Of a stretch of 64,000 nucleotides of DNA, positions 53,003 through 61,723 are shown piece after piece. The translations under genes and the position numbers were made by a program. The stretch comes from Convivina praedatoris. Lineage in GTDB: Bacteria; Bacillota; Bacilli; Lactobacillales; Lactobacillaceae. Each line of letters begins with the position of its first letter. The first letter of the stretch is position 1. The stretch is from NCBI RefSeq assembly GCF_933208495.1, contig NZ_CAKOET010000003.1:1-64000 (forward strand), read 5' to 3'. A model generated the notes under the pieces. The model saw only the letters and a program-made list of their open reading frames with translations, was not told where the DNA came from and searched no databases.

Positions 53003-53641
53003 TTAATAAATCGCATCGCGGTAGAGGCCAACAACCTTACCAAGAATAGAAACTTGATCTAAAATAATGGGTTCTAGACTATCATTTTCTGGTTGCAGGC
53101 GATAGTGATTAGCTTCGCGGAAGAAACGCTTAACTGTGGCTTCGTTATCTTCATTCATTGCTACAACTACATCGCCGTTGTCAGCATTGGTTTGTTGACG
53201 AACAATCACTTTGTCGCCATCGAGAATACCAATTTTAATCATTGAATCACCACGAACATTTAACATAAAGAGGGAGCCATCATACTGAACTAAATTATCT
53301 GGAATCGGGAAAAATTCGGTAGCTTCTTCTTCGACAGCTAAAATGGGTTGACCAGCGGTAACTAAACCAAGCACTGGGATTTGTCCACTATTGGCTGAAA
53401 CACCTAAAATTTCTAATCCGGCCGTGGTAACTTCAATTGCCCGGGCTCGAGGTTTGTTAGCGTCTTTAGAAAGATAACCCTTATCAACTAAACGTTTAAT
53501 GTGACCGTGAATTGTGGAAGAAGAAGATAGACCAATTGCTTCACCAATTTCACGTACAGTGGGGGGATAGCCGTTTTTGCACTGGTTATCATGAATAAAG
53601 CGTAATACTTGAATTTGTTTACTGTCCGCGCTTTTAACCAT
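53003..53641 (-). CDS. lexA: LexA repressor
   Basis: A 212-residue SOS repressor starting [16 protein letters not shown]. The winged helix DNA-binding domain spans 1-70. The self-cleavage site is Ala96-Gly97 (LVTAGQPI), with Ser133 (GDSMI) and Lys171 (ATVKRFF) as the catalytic pair. The start at 53641 has AAGGAAG upstream; the frame extending to 53701 crosses the operator region. A LexA box lies 58 bases upstream, so it controls itself and perhaps the divergent yneF. Confidence 0.97.
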   Translation of the reverse strand: MVKSADSKQIQVLRFIHDNQCKNGYPPTVREIGEAIGLSSSSTIHGHIKRLVDKGYLSKDANKPRARAIEVTTAGLEILGVSANSGQIPVLGLVTAGQPILAVEEEATEFFPIPDNLVQYDGSLFMLNVRGDSMIKIGILDGDKVIVRQQTNADNGDVVVAMNEDNEATVKRFFREANHYRLQPENDSLEPIILDQVSILGKVVGLYRDAIY

Positions 53642-53698
53642 AAAATCTTCCTTAACGTTTACTAATATACCAATACTACCGAAAAAACAACAAAAAAT

Positions 53699-53712
53699 CA
53701 AACATATGTTCG
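53699..53712. promoter_or_regulatory. LexA (SOS) box
   Basis: CAAACATATGTTCG differs by one base from the Gram-positive consensus CGAACATATGTTCG. It sits between lexA and yneF and can serve both. Confidence 0.9.
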
Positions 53713-53802
53713 TTTTTCTGCTTTTTATAGTTAACCGGAGTATTGACTGGCAATATGATATAATTATCTGGAAGTTTTCGATAAAAACAAAGGAGGACGG
53801 CT

Positions 53803-54024
53803 ATGATTTACCTAGTTGGTATTTTAGCCTTAGCAGTTGGTTTAGTCGGAGGATTTTTCTTAGCTCGCATGACAATGAAGAGCTACTTAGCTAAGAACCC
53901 ACCCATTTCAGAAGAAATGATGAAGTCAATGATGATGTCAATGGGTCAAAAGCCTTCACAAAAAAAGTTGAACCAAATGATGAGTCAAATGAAGCAACAA
54001 AGCCAAAAAGCACAAAAAAAATAA
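53803..54024 (+). CDS. yneF: YneF family (UPF0154) membrane protein
   Basis: A 73-residue protein with one N-terminal membrane helix (2-22, [20 protein letters not shown]) and a Met- and Lys/Gln-rich cytosolic tail ([27 protein letters not shown]). This is the UPF0154 family, of unknown function and conserved next to lexA in Bacilli. AAAGGAGG precedes the start. Expression may be part of the SOS response through the shared LexA box. Confidence 0.88.
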   Translation: MIYLVGILALAVGLVGGFFLARMTMKSYLAKNPPISEEMMKSMMMSMGQKPSQKKLNQMMSQMKQQSQKAQKK

Positions 54025-54047
54025 GCTCAATGGCTTATTTTTTTTGT
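54013..54047. terminator. Bidirectional terminator between yneF and plsC
   Basis: AAAAAAATAAGC-TCAATG-GCTTATTTTTTTT, overlapping the yneF stop and the 3' end of plsC; both flanks are A/T runs. Confidence 0.85.
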
Positions 54048-54670
54048 GCTTTTGGATCGTGATACACCCAGTTAGGATTAATTTCTAGGTCCAATTCATC
54101 AAAACTAGCTTGGATTTGATCGTTGTATTTGGCAATGACTTCTTCAGAAAGTTTTCCTTTGTTGTCAACGGTAATCGGAGTACCAATGTTAATTGTGGTA
54201 TTATTGCGTTTGAACAAATGACTAAACTTAACCGGTCCCTGATAAACGGCAGGGACAATCGCTTTGCCAGACATCCGTGCAATGAGAATCGTACCAGATT
54301 TAAGCTTGGCACTGTGACGGGAACCACTTGGAAACATAATTAAGGAACGATCGCCCTTGCGTAGCTCCTTAACAGGATACTTAATAACATTGGGACCAAC
54401 TTTTTTACGATCAACTGGGAAAGCGCCCAACTTAGAAACAAACCACCTTACTGGGGCATGTTTGAAGATTTCGACCTTAGCCATAAAAATAAAGTGCTTA
54501 GGATAAGCGGCCATGGCATACCAAACCGGATCCCACCAGGTCCGATGCGGGCCGACTAAAATATAATTGTCGTTTTTTGGTAAGCGGTCGCGGTTCATAT
54601 AACGAACCTGTCCGTTGACTAACCAAACCAAACTGGTAATTACGATTTTCATAAAATCATAAAATTTCAT
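54035..54670 (-). CDS. plsC: 1-acyl-sn-glycerol-3-phosphate acyltransferase
   Basis: A 211-residue acyltransferase. The HX4D motif is GPHRTWWDPV near residue 41; the second block is FPVDRKK and the third FPSGSRHSAKLKSG, replacing the usual FPEGTRS. A single hydrophobic stretch lies near the N-terminus. It acylates lysophosphatidate to phosphatidate in phospholipid synthesis at the membrane. AAAGG lies ten bases before the ATG. FPSGSR instead of FPEGTR is a known variation among Lactobacillales-type PlsC as far as I recall, so activity is still expected. Confidence 0.9.
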   Translation of the reverse strand: MKFYDFMKIVITSLVWLVNGQVRYMNRDRLPKNDNYILVGPHRTWWDPVWYAMAAYPKHFIFMAKVEIFKHAPVRWFVSKLGAFPVDRKKVGPNVIKYPVKELRKGDRSLIMFPSGSRHSAKLKSGTILIARMSGKAIVPAVYQGPVKFSHLFKRNNTTINIGTPITVDNKGKLSEEVIAKYNDQIQASFDELDLEINPNWVYHDPKAQKK

Positions 54671-54732
54671 TATTATAGCTACCTTTCAATTACAATCCAA
54701 CTAATTTTACTTATATTTGGGGTGAAACGCAA

Positions 54733-55494
54733 ATGATTAATCCTGATTTACAGCTGGGAGAACGCCTTGATGGGTTACCCGCTCAAGAAATTTATATTAT
54801 TCAAAATCCAGACATGTTTTCATATTCTCTGGATGCAATTTTGTTGGCTCATTTTGCTCAGGTTAAGGGTCGTGGACGGGGATTAACCGTTGATTTGGGT
54901 GCTGGTACTGGGGCAGTTGGCCTTTTTTATGCACCTAAAACGGTTGGGCCAGTCTATCTGGTTGAAATTCAAGCCCAATTAGCTGCTATGGCTAAGCGCA
55001 GTGTGGTGCTTAATCAACTCCAAAAGCGGGTGCAGGTTCTCCAAGCAGATATGCAGGCTATTTTTAACGACATCAAACCAGGTTCAGCTGAAGTTGTTTT
55101 ATCCAACCCTCCATATTTTCCATTGAATGAAACAACTAAGGTCAATGATGATGAACATTATTTGCTGGCCCGACATGAAGTTTCAATTGATTTACCAGCT
55201 CTAGTTCAGGTGGCCAACAAATTATTGAAAAACAATGGAAAGTTTTATATGGTCCACCGACCGGAACGTTTGGCTGAAATTTTAGCGGCTTTAACTGCTC
55301 GAAAATTAATGCCCAAGCGGATTCAGTTCGTCTATGGAAAGGCTGACCGAGAAGCAAATATGGTCTTAATAGAAGCGATAAAATCTGGTCGTCCGGGTGG
55401 CGTTCGGATTATGCCACCGTTGATTGCTTATCAGGATAATAACGAGTACACAGCAGCAATGCATGAAATCTTATATGGGCCTGCCTGGCAATGA
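54733..55494 (+). CDS. trmN6: tRNA1(Val) A37 N6-methyltransferase (TrmN6-like)
   Basis: A 253-residue Rossmann methyltransferase. The SAM loop is VDLGAGTGAVGLFYAPK; the catalytic motif VLSNPPYFP (NPPY) indicates an amino-methyltransferase acting on adenine; IYIIQNPDMFSYSLDAILLAHFA at the N-terminus is typical of the YabB/YfiC group. It modifies tRNA; the exact target in Firmicutes is not established. It overlaps yazA by four bases (ATGA), the usual partner. Confidence 0.88.
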   Translation: MINPDLQLGERLDGLPAQEIYIIQNPDMFSYSLDAILLAHFAQVKGRGRGLTVDLGAGTGAVGLFYAPKTVGPVYLVEIQAQLAAMAKRSVVLNQLQKRVQVLQADMQAIFNDIKPGSAEVVLSNPPYFPLNETTKVNDDEHYLLARHEVSIDLPALVQVANKLLKNNGKFYMVHRPERLAEILAALTARKLMPKRIQFVYGKADREANMVLIEAIKSGRPGGVRIMPPLIAYQDNNEYTAAMHEILYGPAWQ

Positions 55495-55775
55495 TTAAAG
55501 AGTATTTCTTTTACGTGCTCTATACTGCTGATGGCTATTTTTACGGTGGTTATAGTGATAATGTTTATCGCCGTTTTTTAACCCATCAAGCTGGTAAAGG
55601 GGCTAAGTTTACCCGGGTTAAAAGTCGACATCCCATACGTTTAATTTACTTTGAAAGCTTTGATAATCAGCATGATGCCCTACACGCCGAAGCAATGTTT
55701 AAAAAATTATCACGAGTAAAAAAAGAAGCTTACCTGCAAAGTCAGGGAGTGGATGTCAATATTTGGGTTAAATAA
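55491..55775 (+). CDS. yazA: GIY-YIG domain nuclease-like protein
   Basis: A 94-residue single-domain GIY-YIG protein: FYVLYTADGYFYGGYSDNVYRRFLTH matches the motif, with YVLY and YGGYS in place of GIY and YIG, followed by RHPIRLIYFESFDNQHDALHAEAMFKKLSR, typical of the YazA/YhbQ family. Its biological role is unclear. It is coupled to the methyltransferase gene by a four-base overlap. No terminator follows; rpsB has its own promoter. Confidence 0.92.
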   Translation: MIKEYFFYVLYTADGYFYGGYSDNVYRRFLTHQAGKGAKFTRVKSRHPIRLIYFESFDNQHDALHAEAMFKKLSRVKKEAYLQSQGVDVNIWVK

Positions 55776-55788
55776 AAAATCAAAATAC

Positions 55789-55817
55789 TTGTCTTTTATG
55801 TTACTTTTGGGTAAAAT
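55789..55817 (+). promoter_or_regulatory. Promoter of rpsB
   Basis: TTGTCT at 55789-55794, 17 bases, TAAAAT at 55812-55817; transcription should start near 55824. Confidence 0.75.
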
Positions 55818-55829
55818 ATCTCTGTTGTG

Positions 55830-55925
55830 CAATGCAACCAAAATACACACGGTAGAGGAGAAGGCAGAGGTGCATCCCTGATGTCGCTGCCAACCACGAA
55901 TTTACCGGAGGATTAACCTAGGAGG
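55830..55925 (+). promoter_or_regulatory. rpsB leader, probable Lacto-rpsB RNA motif
   Basis: A structured untranslated leader of about 100 bases with GGTAGAGGAGAAGGCAG, GCATCCCTGATG and CTGCCAACCACG, then TTACCGG pairing back to CACGGTAGA-type sequence. Lactobacillales carry a conserved Lacto-rpsB motif in this place, thought to mediate feedback by S2. Assigned by position and general look. Confidence 0.65.
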
Positions 55926-55931
55926 CCTATT

Positions 55932-56705
55932 ATGGCAGTTATTACAATGAAAGAGCTCCTTGAAGCAGGAGTTCACTTCGGTCACCAGACTCGTCGCTGG
56001 AACCCAAAGATGGCACCGTTCATCTTTACAGAACGTAATGGTATTCATATTATTGACTTGCAAAAGACTGTTAAGTTGATTGATGAAGCCTACAACTTTA
56101 TGCGTAACGCATCAGCTGATGGCGCTACTTTCCTTTTTGTTGGTACTAAGAAGCAAGCTTCAGATGCAATTGCTGAAGAAGCTGCTCGTGCCGGTCAATT
56201 CTACATCAACCACCGTTGGTTGGGTGGAACTTTGACTAACTGGAACACAATCAAGACTCGTGTACAACGTCTTAAGGACTTGAAGGCTATGGCCGAAGAT
56301 GGTACTTTCGAGCGTCTTCCTAAGAAGGAAGTTGTCTTGTTGAACAAGCAACGTGAAAAGTTGGAAAAGTTCTTGGGTGGTATCGAAGACATGCAAGAAT
56401 TACCAGATGTTTTGTTTGTTGTTGACCCTAAGAAAGAAGAAATCGCTGTGAAGGAAGCTAACATGCTTAACATTCCAGTGGTTGCTATGATCGATACTAA
56501 TGCTGATCCTGACGTTGTTGACGTTAAGATTCCAGCTAACGATGACGCTATTCGTGCCATCCGTTTGATTACTGCTAAGATGGCTGATGCTGTTATCGAA
56601 GGCCGTCAAGGTGAAGATGGCAATGCTGAAGCGGTTTTCATCGAAGGTGATGACCAAACAGAGTCAATTGAAGAAATTACTAACATTGTTGAAAAAGACA
56701 ACTAA
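55932..56705 (+). CDS. rpsB: 30S ribosomal protein S2
   Basis: A 257-residue uS2: [24 protein letters not shown] at the N-terminus, [16 protein letters not shown], and [28 protein letters not shown]. It binds the back of the 30S subunit. TAGGAGG lies eight bases before the ATG. A terminator separates it from tsf, though some read-through is usual. The acidic C-terminus (about 235-257) is typical of Lactobacillales. Confidence 0.98.
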   Translation: MAVITMKELLEAGVHFGHQTRRWNPKMAPFIFTERNGIHIIDLQKTVKLIDEAYNFMRNASADGATFLFVGTKKQASDAIAEEAARAGQFYINHRWLGGTLTNWNTIKTRVQRLKDLKAMAEDGTFERLPKKEVVLLNKQREKLEKFLGGIEDMQELPDVLFVVDPKKEEIAVKEANMLNIPVVAMIDTNADPDVVDVKIPANDDAIRAIRLITAKMADAVIEGRQGEDGNAEAVFIEGDDQTESIEEITNIVEKDN

Positions 56706-56722
56706 GGTTTAAACCTTAATTT

Positions 56723-56767
56723 GCCGTTCCGGTGGACCTGTTTGGGACGCGGAACGGCCTTTTTTTA
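56723..56767 (+). terminator. Terminator between rpsB and tsf
   Basis: GCCGTTCC ... GGAACGGC with a 20-base loop and seven T residues. Confidence 0.88.
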
Positions 56768-56814
56768 TGATACAATAACACCTAGTTAACGTTTAAATTA
56801 AAGGAGTATTAAAA

Positions 56815-57696
56815 ATGGCAGTTACTGCAAAGTTAGTTAAGGAACTACGTGACAAGACTTCCGTAGGAATGATGGACGCCAAGAAGGCTTTGGTTGAAGC
56901 TGAAGGGGACATCGAAAAGGCAATTGATTTGCTACGTGAAAAGGGTATGGCTAAGGCTGCCAAGAAGGGTGACCGTGTTGCCGCTGAAGGTATGACTTAC
57001 GTTACTACTGATGGTAACAAGGGTGCCGTAATCGAATTAAACTCTGAAACTGATTTCGTTGCTGGTAACGCAGAATTTAACGATTTGCTTCTGGCCGTTA
57101 CTAACGCCATTGTGACTTACGAACCTAAGGATGTTGAAGAAGCTTTGCAGCTTAAGATTGACGAATCTGGTCAAACTGTTAACGATAAGATTATCAACGT
57201 TTCTCAGATTACTGGAGAAAAGATTACTTTGCGTCGTTTCGCTGTTGTCAACAAGACTGACGACCAAACTTTCGGTGCATACTCACACATGGCCGGTTCA
57301 ATCTCGGCTTTGGTTGTTTTGGATGGCGGCAATGAACAAACAGCTCGTGACGTTGCCATGCACGTAGCTGCAATTTCACCTAAGTATGTTTCTGATGACC
57401 AAGTACCAGCCGATGTTGTTGCTAAGGAAAAGGAAGTTCAAATGGCTTCTGAAGACTTGAATGGTAAGCCTGACAACATTAAGGAAAAGATGGTTCAAGG
57501 TCGAATCAAGAAGTTCTTGGCCGACATTACTTTGTTGGATCAACCATTTGTTAAAAACGGTGATCAAACTGTTGCCGAATTCGTTGCTGCTAACAATGGT
57601 AAGGTTGTTTCTTTCGTTCGTTACCAAGTTGGTGACGGTATCGAAAAGCAAACTACTGACCTTGCAGAAGAAGTTGCTAAGCAATTGGGTAAGTAA
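56815..57696 (+). CDS. tsf: Elongation factor Ts
   Basis: A 293-residue EF-Ts. The conserved N-terminal [18 protein letters not shown] contacts EF-Tu, and [14 protein letters not shown] is typical. It recycles EF-Tu-GDP to the GTP form. AAAGGAG precedes the ATG. It has its own terminator. Length is normal. Confidence 0.98.
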   Translation: MAVTAKLVKELRDKTSVGMMDAKKALVEAEGDIEKAIDLLREKGMAKAAKKGDRVAAEGMTYVTTDGNKGAVIELNSETDFVAGNAEFNDLLLAVTNAIVTYEPKDVEEALQLKIDESGQTVNDKIINVSQITGEKITLRRFAVVNKTDDQTFGAYSHMAGSISALVVLDGGNEQTARDVAMHVAAISPKYVSDDQVPADVVAKEKEVQMASEDLNGKPDNIKEKMVQGRIKKFLADITLLDQPFVKNGDQTVAEFVAANNGKVVSFVRYQVGDGIEKQTTDLAEEVAKQLGK

Positions 57697-57705
57697 TTCC
57701 TTTCT

Positions 57706-57734
57706 AAGTGCACCGTTACTGGTGCGCTTTTTTA
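57706..57734 (+). terminator. Terminator of tsf
   Basis: AAGTGCACC-GTTACT-GGTGCGCTT followed by T residues, ten bases after the stop. Confidence 0.85.
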
Positions 57735-57735
57735 A

Positions 57736-58514
<779 letters not shown>

Positions 58515-58515
<1 letters not shown>

Positions 58516-59060
58516 TGGCTTTTGATTTTTCTAAGGCAAAGGAACGTATGCACGGTGCCCAAGAAGCACTTCGTCGTGAATTGGCTGATATTCGTACTGG
58601 ACGTGCTAATCCTAACATTTTAAACCGAGTTCAAGTTGAATATTATGGTTCAATGGTACCCTTGAACCAAGTGGCTTCAATTTCTGTTCCAGAAGCTCGT
58701 TTGTTATTGATCACTCCTTTTGATAAGAGTGCATTGGAAGCAATTGTTACTGCGATTAACATGTCTGACTTGGGCTTAAATCCAGCCAGCGATGGGACGA
58801 TTGTTCGTTTAGCGATTCCACAAATGACTGAAGAACGTCGTAAGGAATTAGTTAAAGAAGTTAAGGCCGAAGCTGAAAAGGCTAAGGTTGCCATTCGTAA
58901 TGTGCGTCGTGACGTAATGGATGACATCAAAAAAGATAAAGAACTTACTGAAGACCAAGTTCACGATGCTGAAGATCAGGCTCAAAAGTTGACTGATGAC
59001 AACACGAAAGCCGTTGACACTATCGCTAGTGATAAGGAAAAAGAATTGATGACTATTTAA
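58515..59060 (+). CDS. frr: Ribosome recycling factor
   Basis: A 181-residue RRF (usually about 185). The core LADIRTGRANPNILNRVQVEYYGS and IPQMTEERRKELVKEVKAEAEKAK are diagnostic. With EF-G it splits post-termination ribosomes. The start codon overlaps the pyrH stop (TAATG), with GTAGGAGG upstream inside pyrH. No clear terminator follows; a promoter and T-box begin within eight bases of its stop. Confidence 0.98.
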
Positions 59061-59067
59061 TCTTTTC

Positions 59068-59096
59068 TTGATTTTTAGCAAGAAACTATTCATAAT
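59068..59096 (+). promoter_or_regulatory. Promoter of the T-box-glyQS unit
   Basis: TTGATT at 59068-59073, 17 bases, CATAAT at 59091-59096. Transcription would start near 59103. Confidence 0.6.
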
Positions 59097-59102
59097 ATAA
59101 GT

Positions 59103-59250
59103 AATTTAGTTCTTAGCATTGATTGGGCTTGGCAACCTAGGAGTTGAGAATAATTCGAGTGCTGAATCTTTGATTCAGAAATCAGGTGGAACCGCGCGTA
59201 AGCGTCCTGATGTCAGTTTTGACATTGGGATGGCTTAGGCGCTTTTTTGA
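59103..59250 (+). promoter_or_regulatory. Compact glycine T-box riboswitch
   Basis: The canonical T-box AGGTGGAACCGCG lies at 59184-59196. A stem III-like hairpin CTGAATC-TTT-GATTCAG lies at 59162-59178. The terminator runs from 59196 to 59248 and ends in six T residues. Only about 58 bases are left for stem I; AGTTCTTAG at 59108 can pair with CTAGGAGTT at 59137, placing a GGC triplet (59126-59128, a glycine codon) in the loop. Uncharged tRNA-Gly would favour the antiterminator and switch on the DUF2130-glyQ-glyS unit. Confidence 0.85.
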
Positions 59251-59268
59251 TGAATTGAAAGGAAAACC

Positions 59269-60750
59269 ATGGCTAAGATAAAGTATCATTTACGTTCGGC
59301 AACCGAATTAGTTTTGGATGAAGCGGCTCAGGCTGGCGATTTAATTGATCTAAAAGATGAACAGAAAATTGACACGGCTGGTTTGTCCGATGAATTGAAT
59401 CGTGATTTTGAACAACGCTTAGCCCAGCAAAAAAAGATTTGGCAGGAAGAACAAGCACCAATTATTGAAGCCCAAAAAGGTCAGGCTCAAAAAGATGAGC
59501 ATCTAAAAGCGTTAGAAAAGCAAAGTAAGCAACAAGAAAAAATTGCCCTCTTAGAAGCTCAAATTAAAACGCTGCAAGAAAATACCGAGACCAAGGTTAA
59601 AGAAGCAATATCTCAAAATGAATTGACCCATAATCAGCTGTTAGTGAAAAAGGATCAAGCGCAAAAGGATGAACATCTAAAAGCATTAGAAAAGCAAAGT
59701 CAACAACAAGAAAAGATTGCGCTTTTAGAAGCCCAGATTAAAAATATCCAAGAAAATACTGAGACGAAGATTAAAGAAGCAATATCTCAAAATGAATTAG
59801 CCCATAACCAAGCGTTAACGACAAAAGATCAACAAATTACGGCTCTTGAGAAAGATATGATTCAAATCAAGAGTGAGCTGGCTAATCAAGCTAAAACTCA
59901 GGAGCTAGAAGTTGTTACAGTCAAAAGCGATTATGAGGCTAAGTTAAAAGCAGCCAATGAACAGGTTGAATTTTATAAGGATTTCAAAGCACGCCAGTCT
60001 ACCAAGGAAATTGGGGAGAGTTTGGAAGAATACGCTCATCAGGAATTTAATAAAATTCGTCCATATGCTTTTCCTAGTGCTTATTTTGAAAAAGATAATG
60101 AAGTATCCAGTCAAAGTGGCTCTAAAGGGGACTTTATTTTCCGTGATTATCAAAATGGCTTGGAATTTATTTCAATCATGTTTGATATGAAAAATGAAGC
60201 TGATACTACCGCTGCCAAGCATAAAAATGCTGATTTTTTCAAAGAACTAGATAAAGACCGCCGTGAAAAAAAGACTGAATATGCTGTATTGGTTTCTATG
60301 CTAGAAGCTGATAATGACTACTATAATACGGGGATTGTGCAGGTGAGTGATTACGAAAAAATGTATGTTATTCGGCCCCAGTTCTTTATTCAATTTATTG
60401 GGATTTTGCGTAATGCAGCCTTAAATTCGGTTTCTTATCAGCAGGAACTAGCGGCGATGCGCGAGCAAAATTTAGACATCACTCATTTTGAAGACAATAT
60501 TGAAAAATTTAAGCTTGGTTTTTCTAAAAATTACATTTCGTATTCCAAAAATGTACAAGAGGCTTTGAAGAGTATTGATAAGTCCATTGCTCGAATGGAA
60601 GATGTTAAAAAACAATTGACGACTTCCGAAAATCAATTACGCTTAGCTAATAATAAGTTAGATGACGTCAGTGTTAAAAAATTAACCCGAGGTAATCCAA
60701 CCATGCAGGCCAAGTTTGCCAATCTTAAGTCGCAAGACGAACGTCGATGA
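59269..60750 (+). CDS. DUF2130 family coiled-coil nuclease-like protein
   Basis: A 493-residue protein. Residues 40-240 form a coiled coil that contains a 58-residue duplication: [14 protein letters not shown] ... at 73-130 and again at 131-188. The C-terminal half carries the DUF2130 domain, with [28 protein letters not shown] resembling the Asp...ExK core of restriction endonuclease-like folds (here D..E..K read as [14 protein letters not shown]). Function is unknown; a DNA or RNA-processing role is inferred. AAAGGAAA precedes the ATG. It stands directly after the T-box terminator and just before glyQ, so it is under glycine control. Confidence 0.8.
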   Translation: MAKIKYHLRSATELVLDEAAQAGDLIDLKDEQKIDTAGLSDELNRDFEQRLAQQKKIWQEEQAPIIEAQKGQAQKDEHLKALEKQSKQQEKIALLEAQIKTLQENTETKVKEAISQNELTHNQLLVKKDQAQKDEHLKALEKQSQQQEKIALLEAQIKNIQENTETKIKEAISQNELAHNQALTTKDQQITALEKDMIQIKSELANQAKTQELEVVTVKSDYEAKLKAANEQVEFYKDFKARQSTKEIGESLEEYAHQEFNKIRPYAFPSAYFEKDNEVSSQSGSKGDFIFRDYQNGLEFISIMFDMKNEADTTAAKHKNADFFKELDKDRREKKTEYAVLVSMLEADNDYYNTGIVQVSDYEKMYVIRPQFFIQFIGILRNAALNSVSYQQELAAMREQNLDITHFEDNIEKFKLGFSKNYISYSKNVQEALKSIDKSIARMEDVKKQLTTSENQLRLANNKLDDVSVKKLTRGNPTMQAKFANLKSQDERR

Positions 60751-60778
60751 CTTATTAGGAAAAGTTAAAGGAAAAATT

Positions 60779-61723
60779 ATGACTGAAAAAAAGCATTCAT
60801 TACAAGATATTATTTTGATTTTGCAGGAGTTTTGGGCTAGCCGAGGAGCTAATCTAATGCAAGCCTATGATAATGAAGTCGGGGCTGGTACTCAAAGCCC
60901 GTATACTTTCTTACGGGCCAATGGACCGGAACCATGGCATGCCGCCTATGTACAGCCATCACGTCGACCAGCCGATGGTCGCTATGGCGATAATCCAAAC
61001 CGTTTGTTCCAGCATCACCAATTTCAAGTTGTCATGAAGCCTTCGCCTGATGATATTCAAGAACTTTACCTGGCTTCTTTAGAAGCGTTGGGAATTAATC
61101 CGTTAGAACATGATATCCGTTTTGTTGAGGATAACTGGGAAAACCCTTCAATGGGGGCGGCTGGGATTGGATGGGAAGTATGGTTGGATGGTATGGAAGT
61201 CACCCAATTTACCTACTTCCAACAGGTCGGTGGAATCGAAGTGGATTCTGTTACCGCTGAAATCACCTATGGATTAGAACGTTTGGCCTCTTACATCCAA
61301 GATGTACCCACGGTTTACGACTTAGAGTGGGGTCATGGGGTCTTGTACGGTGATATTTTCAAAGAGCCAGAATATGAGCATTCTAAGTATGCTTTTGAAG
61401 AATCTAATCAAGATATGCTTTTACGTCATTTTGATGATTATGAAGGCGAAGCAACTCGTTTGTTAAATCTAGGGCTAGTGCACCCAGCTTATGACTATAT
61501 TTTGAAGTCATCGCATACTTTTAACTTATTGGATGCCCGCGGAACGGTTTCAGTTACTGAGCGCGCTGGTTACTTACATCGAATTCGGACTATGGCTCGT
61601 AAGGTTTCTAAAGTTTTTATTGAAGAACGAGCAAAATTGGGCTTTCCATTGTTAAAGGACCAAGATTTACGTGAAAAGTACTTGGGCAGTCATGGAAAGT
61701 ACACCCGTCAGGAGAATAACTAA
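60779..61723 (+). CDS. glyQ: Glycyl-tRNA synthetase alpha subunit
   Basis: A 314-residue alpha subunit: [33 protein letters not shown], then [24 protein letters not shown] and [19 protein letters not shown]. It holds the aminoacylation site of the tetrameric enzyme. The start at 60779 has AAAGGA upstream; the longer frame from 60716 overlaps the DUF2130 gene and is rejected. It shares its stop with the glyS start (TAATG). Confidence 0.98.
   Translation: MTEKKHSLQDIILILQEFWASRGANLMQAYDNEVGAGTQSPYTFLRANGPEPWHAAYVQPSRRPADGRYGDNPNRLFQHHQFQVVMKPSPDDIQELYLASLEALGINPLEHDIRFVEDNWENPSMGAAGIGWEVWLDGMEVTQFTYFQQVGGIEVDSVTAEITYGLERLASYIQDVPTVYDLEWGHGVLYGDIFKEPEYEHSKYAFEESNQDMLLRHFDDYEGEATRLLNLGLVHPAYDYILKSSHTFNLLDARGTVSVTERAGYLHRIRTMARKVSKVFIEERAKLGFPLLKDQDLREKYLGSHGKYTRQENN

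Noticed and set aside
60716-60778. Longer N-terminus for glyQ
   Set aside because: The 21 extra residues overlap the DUF2130 gene and have no ribosome binding site; AAAGGA precedes the canonical start at 60779.
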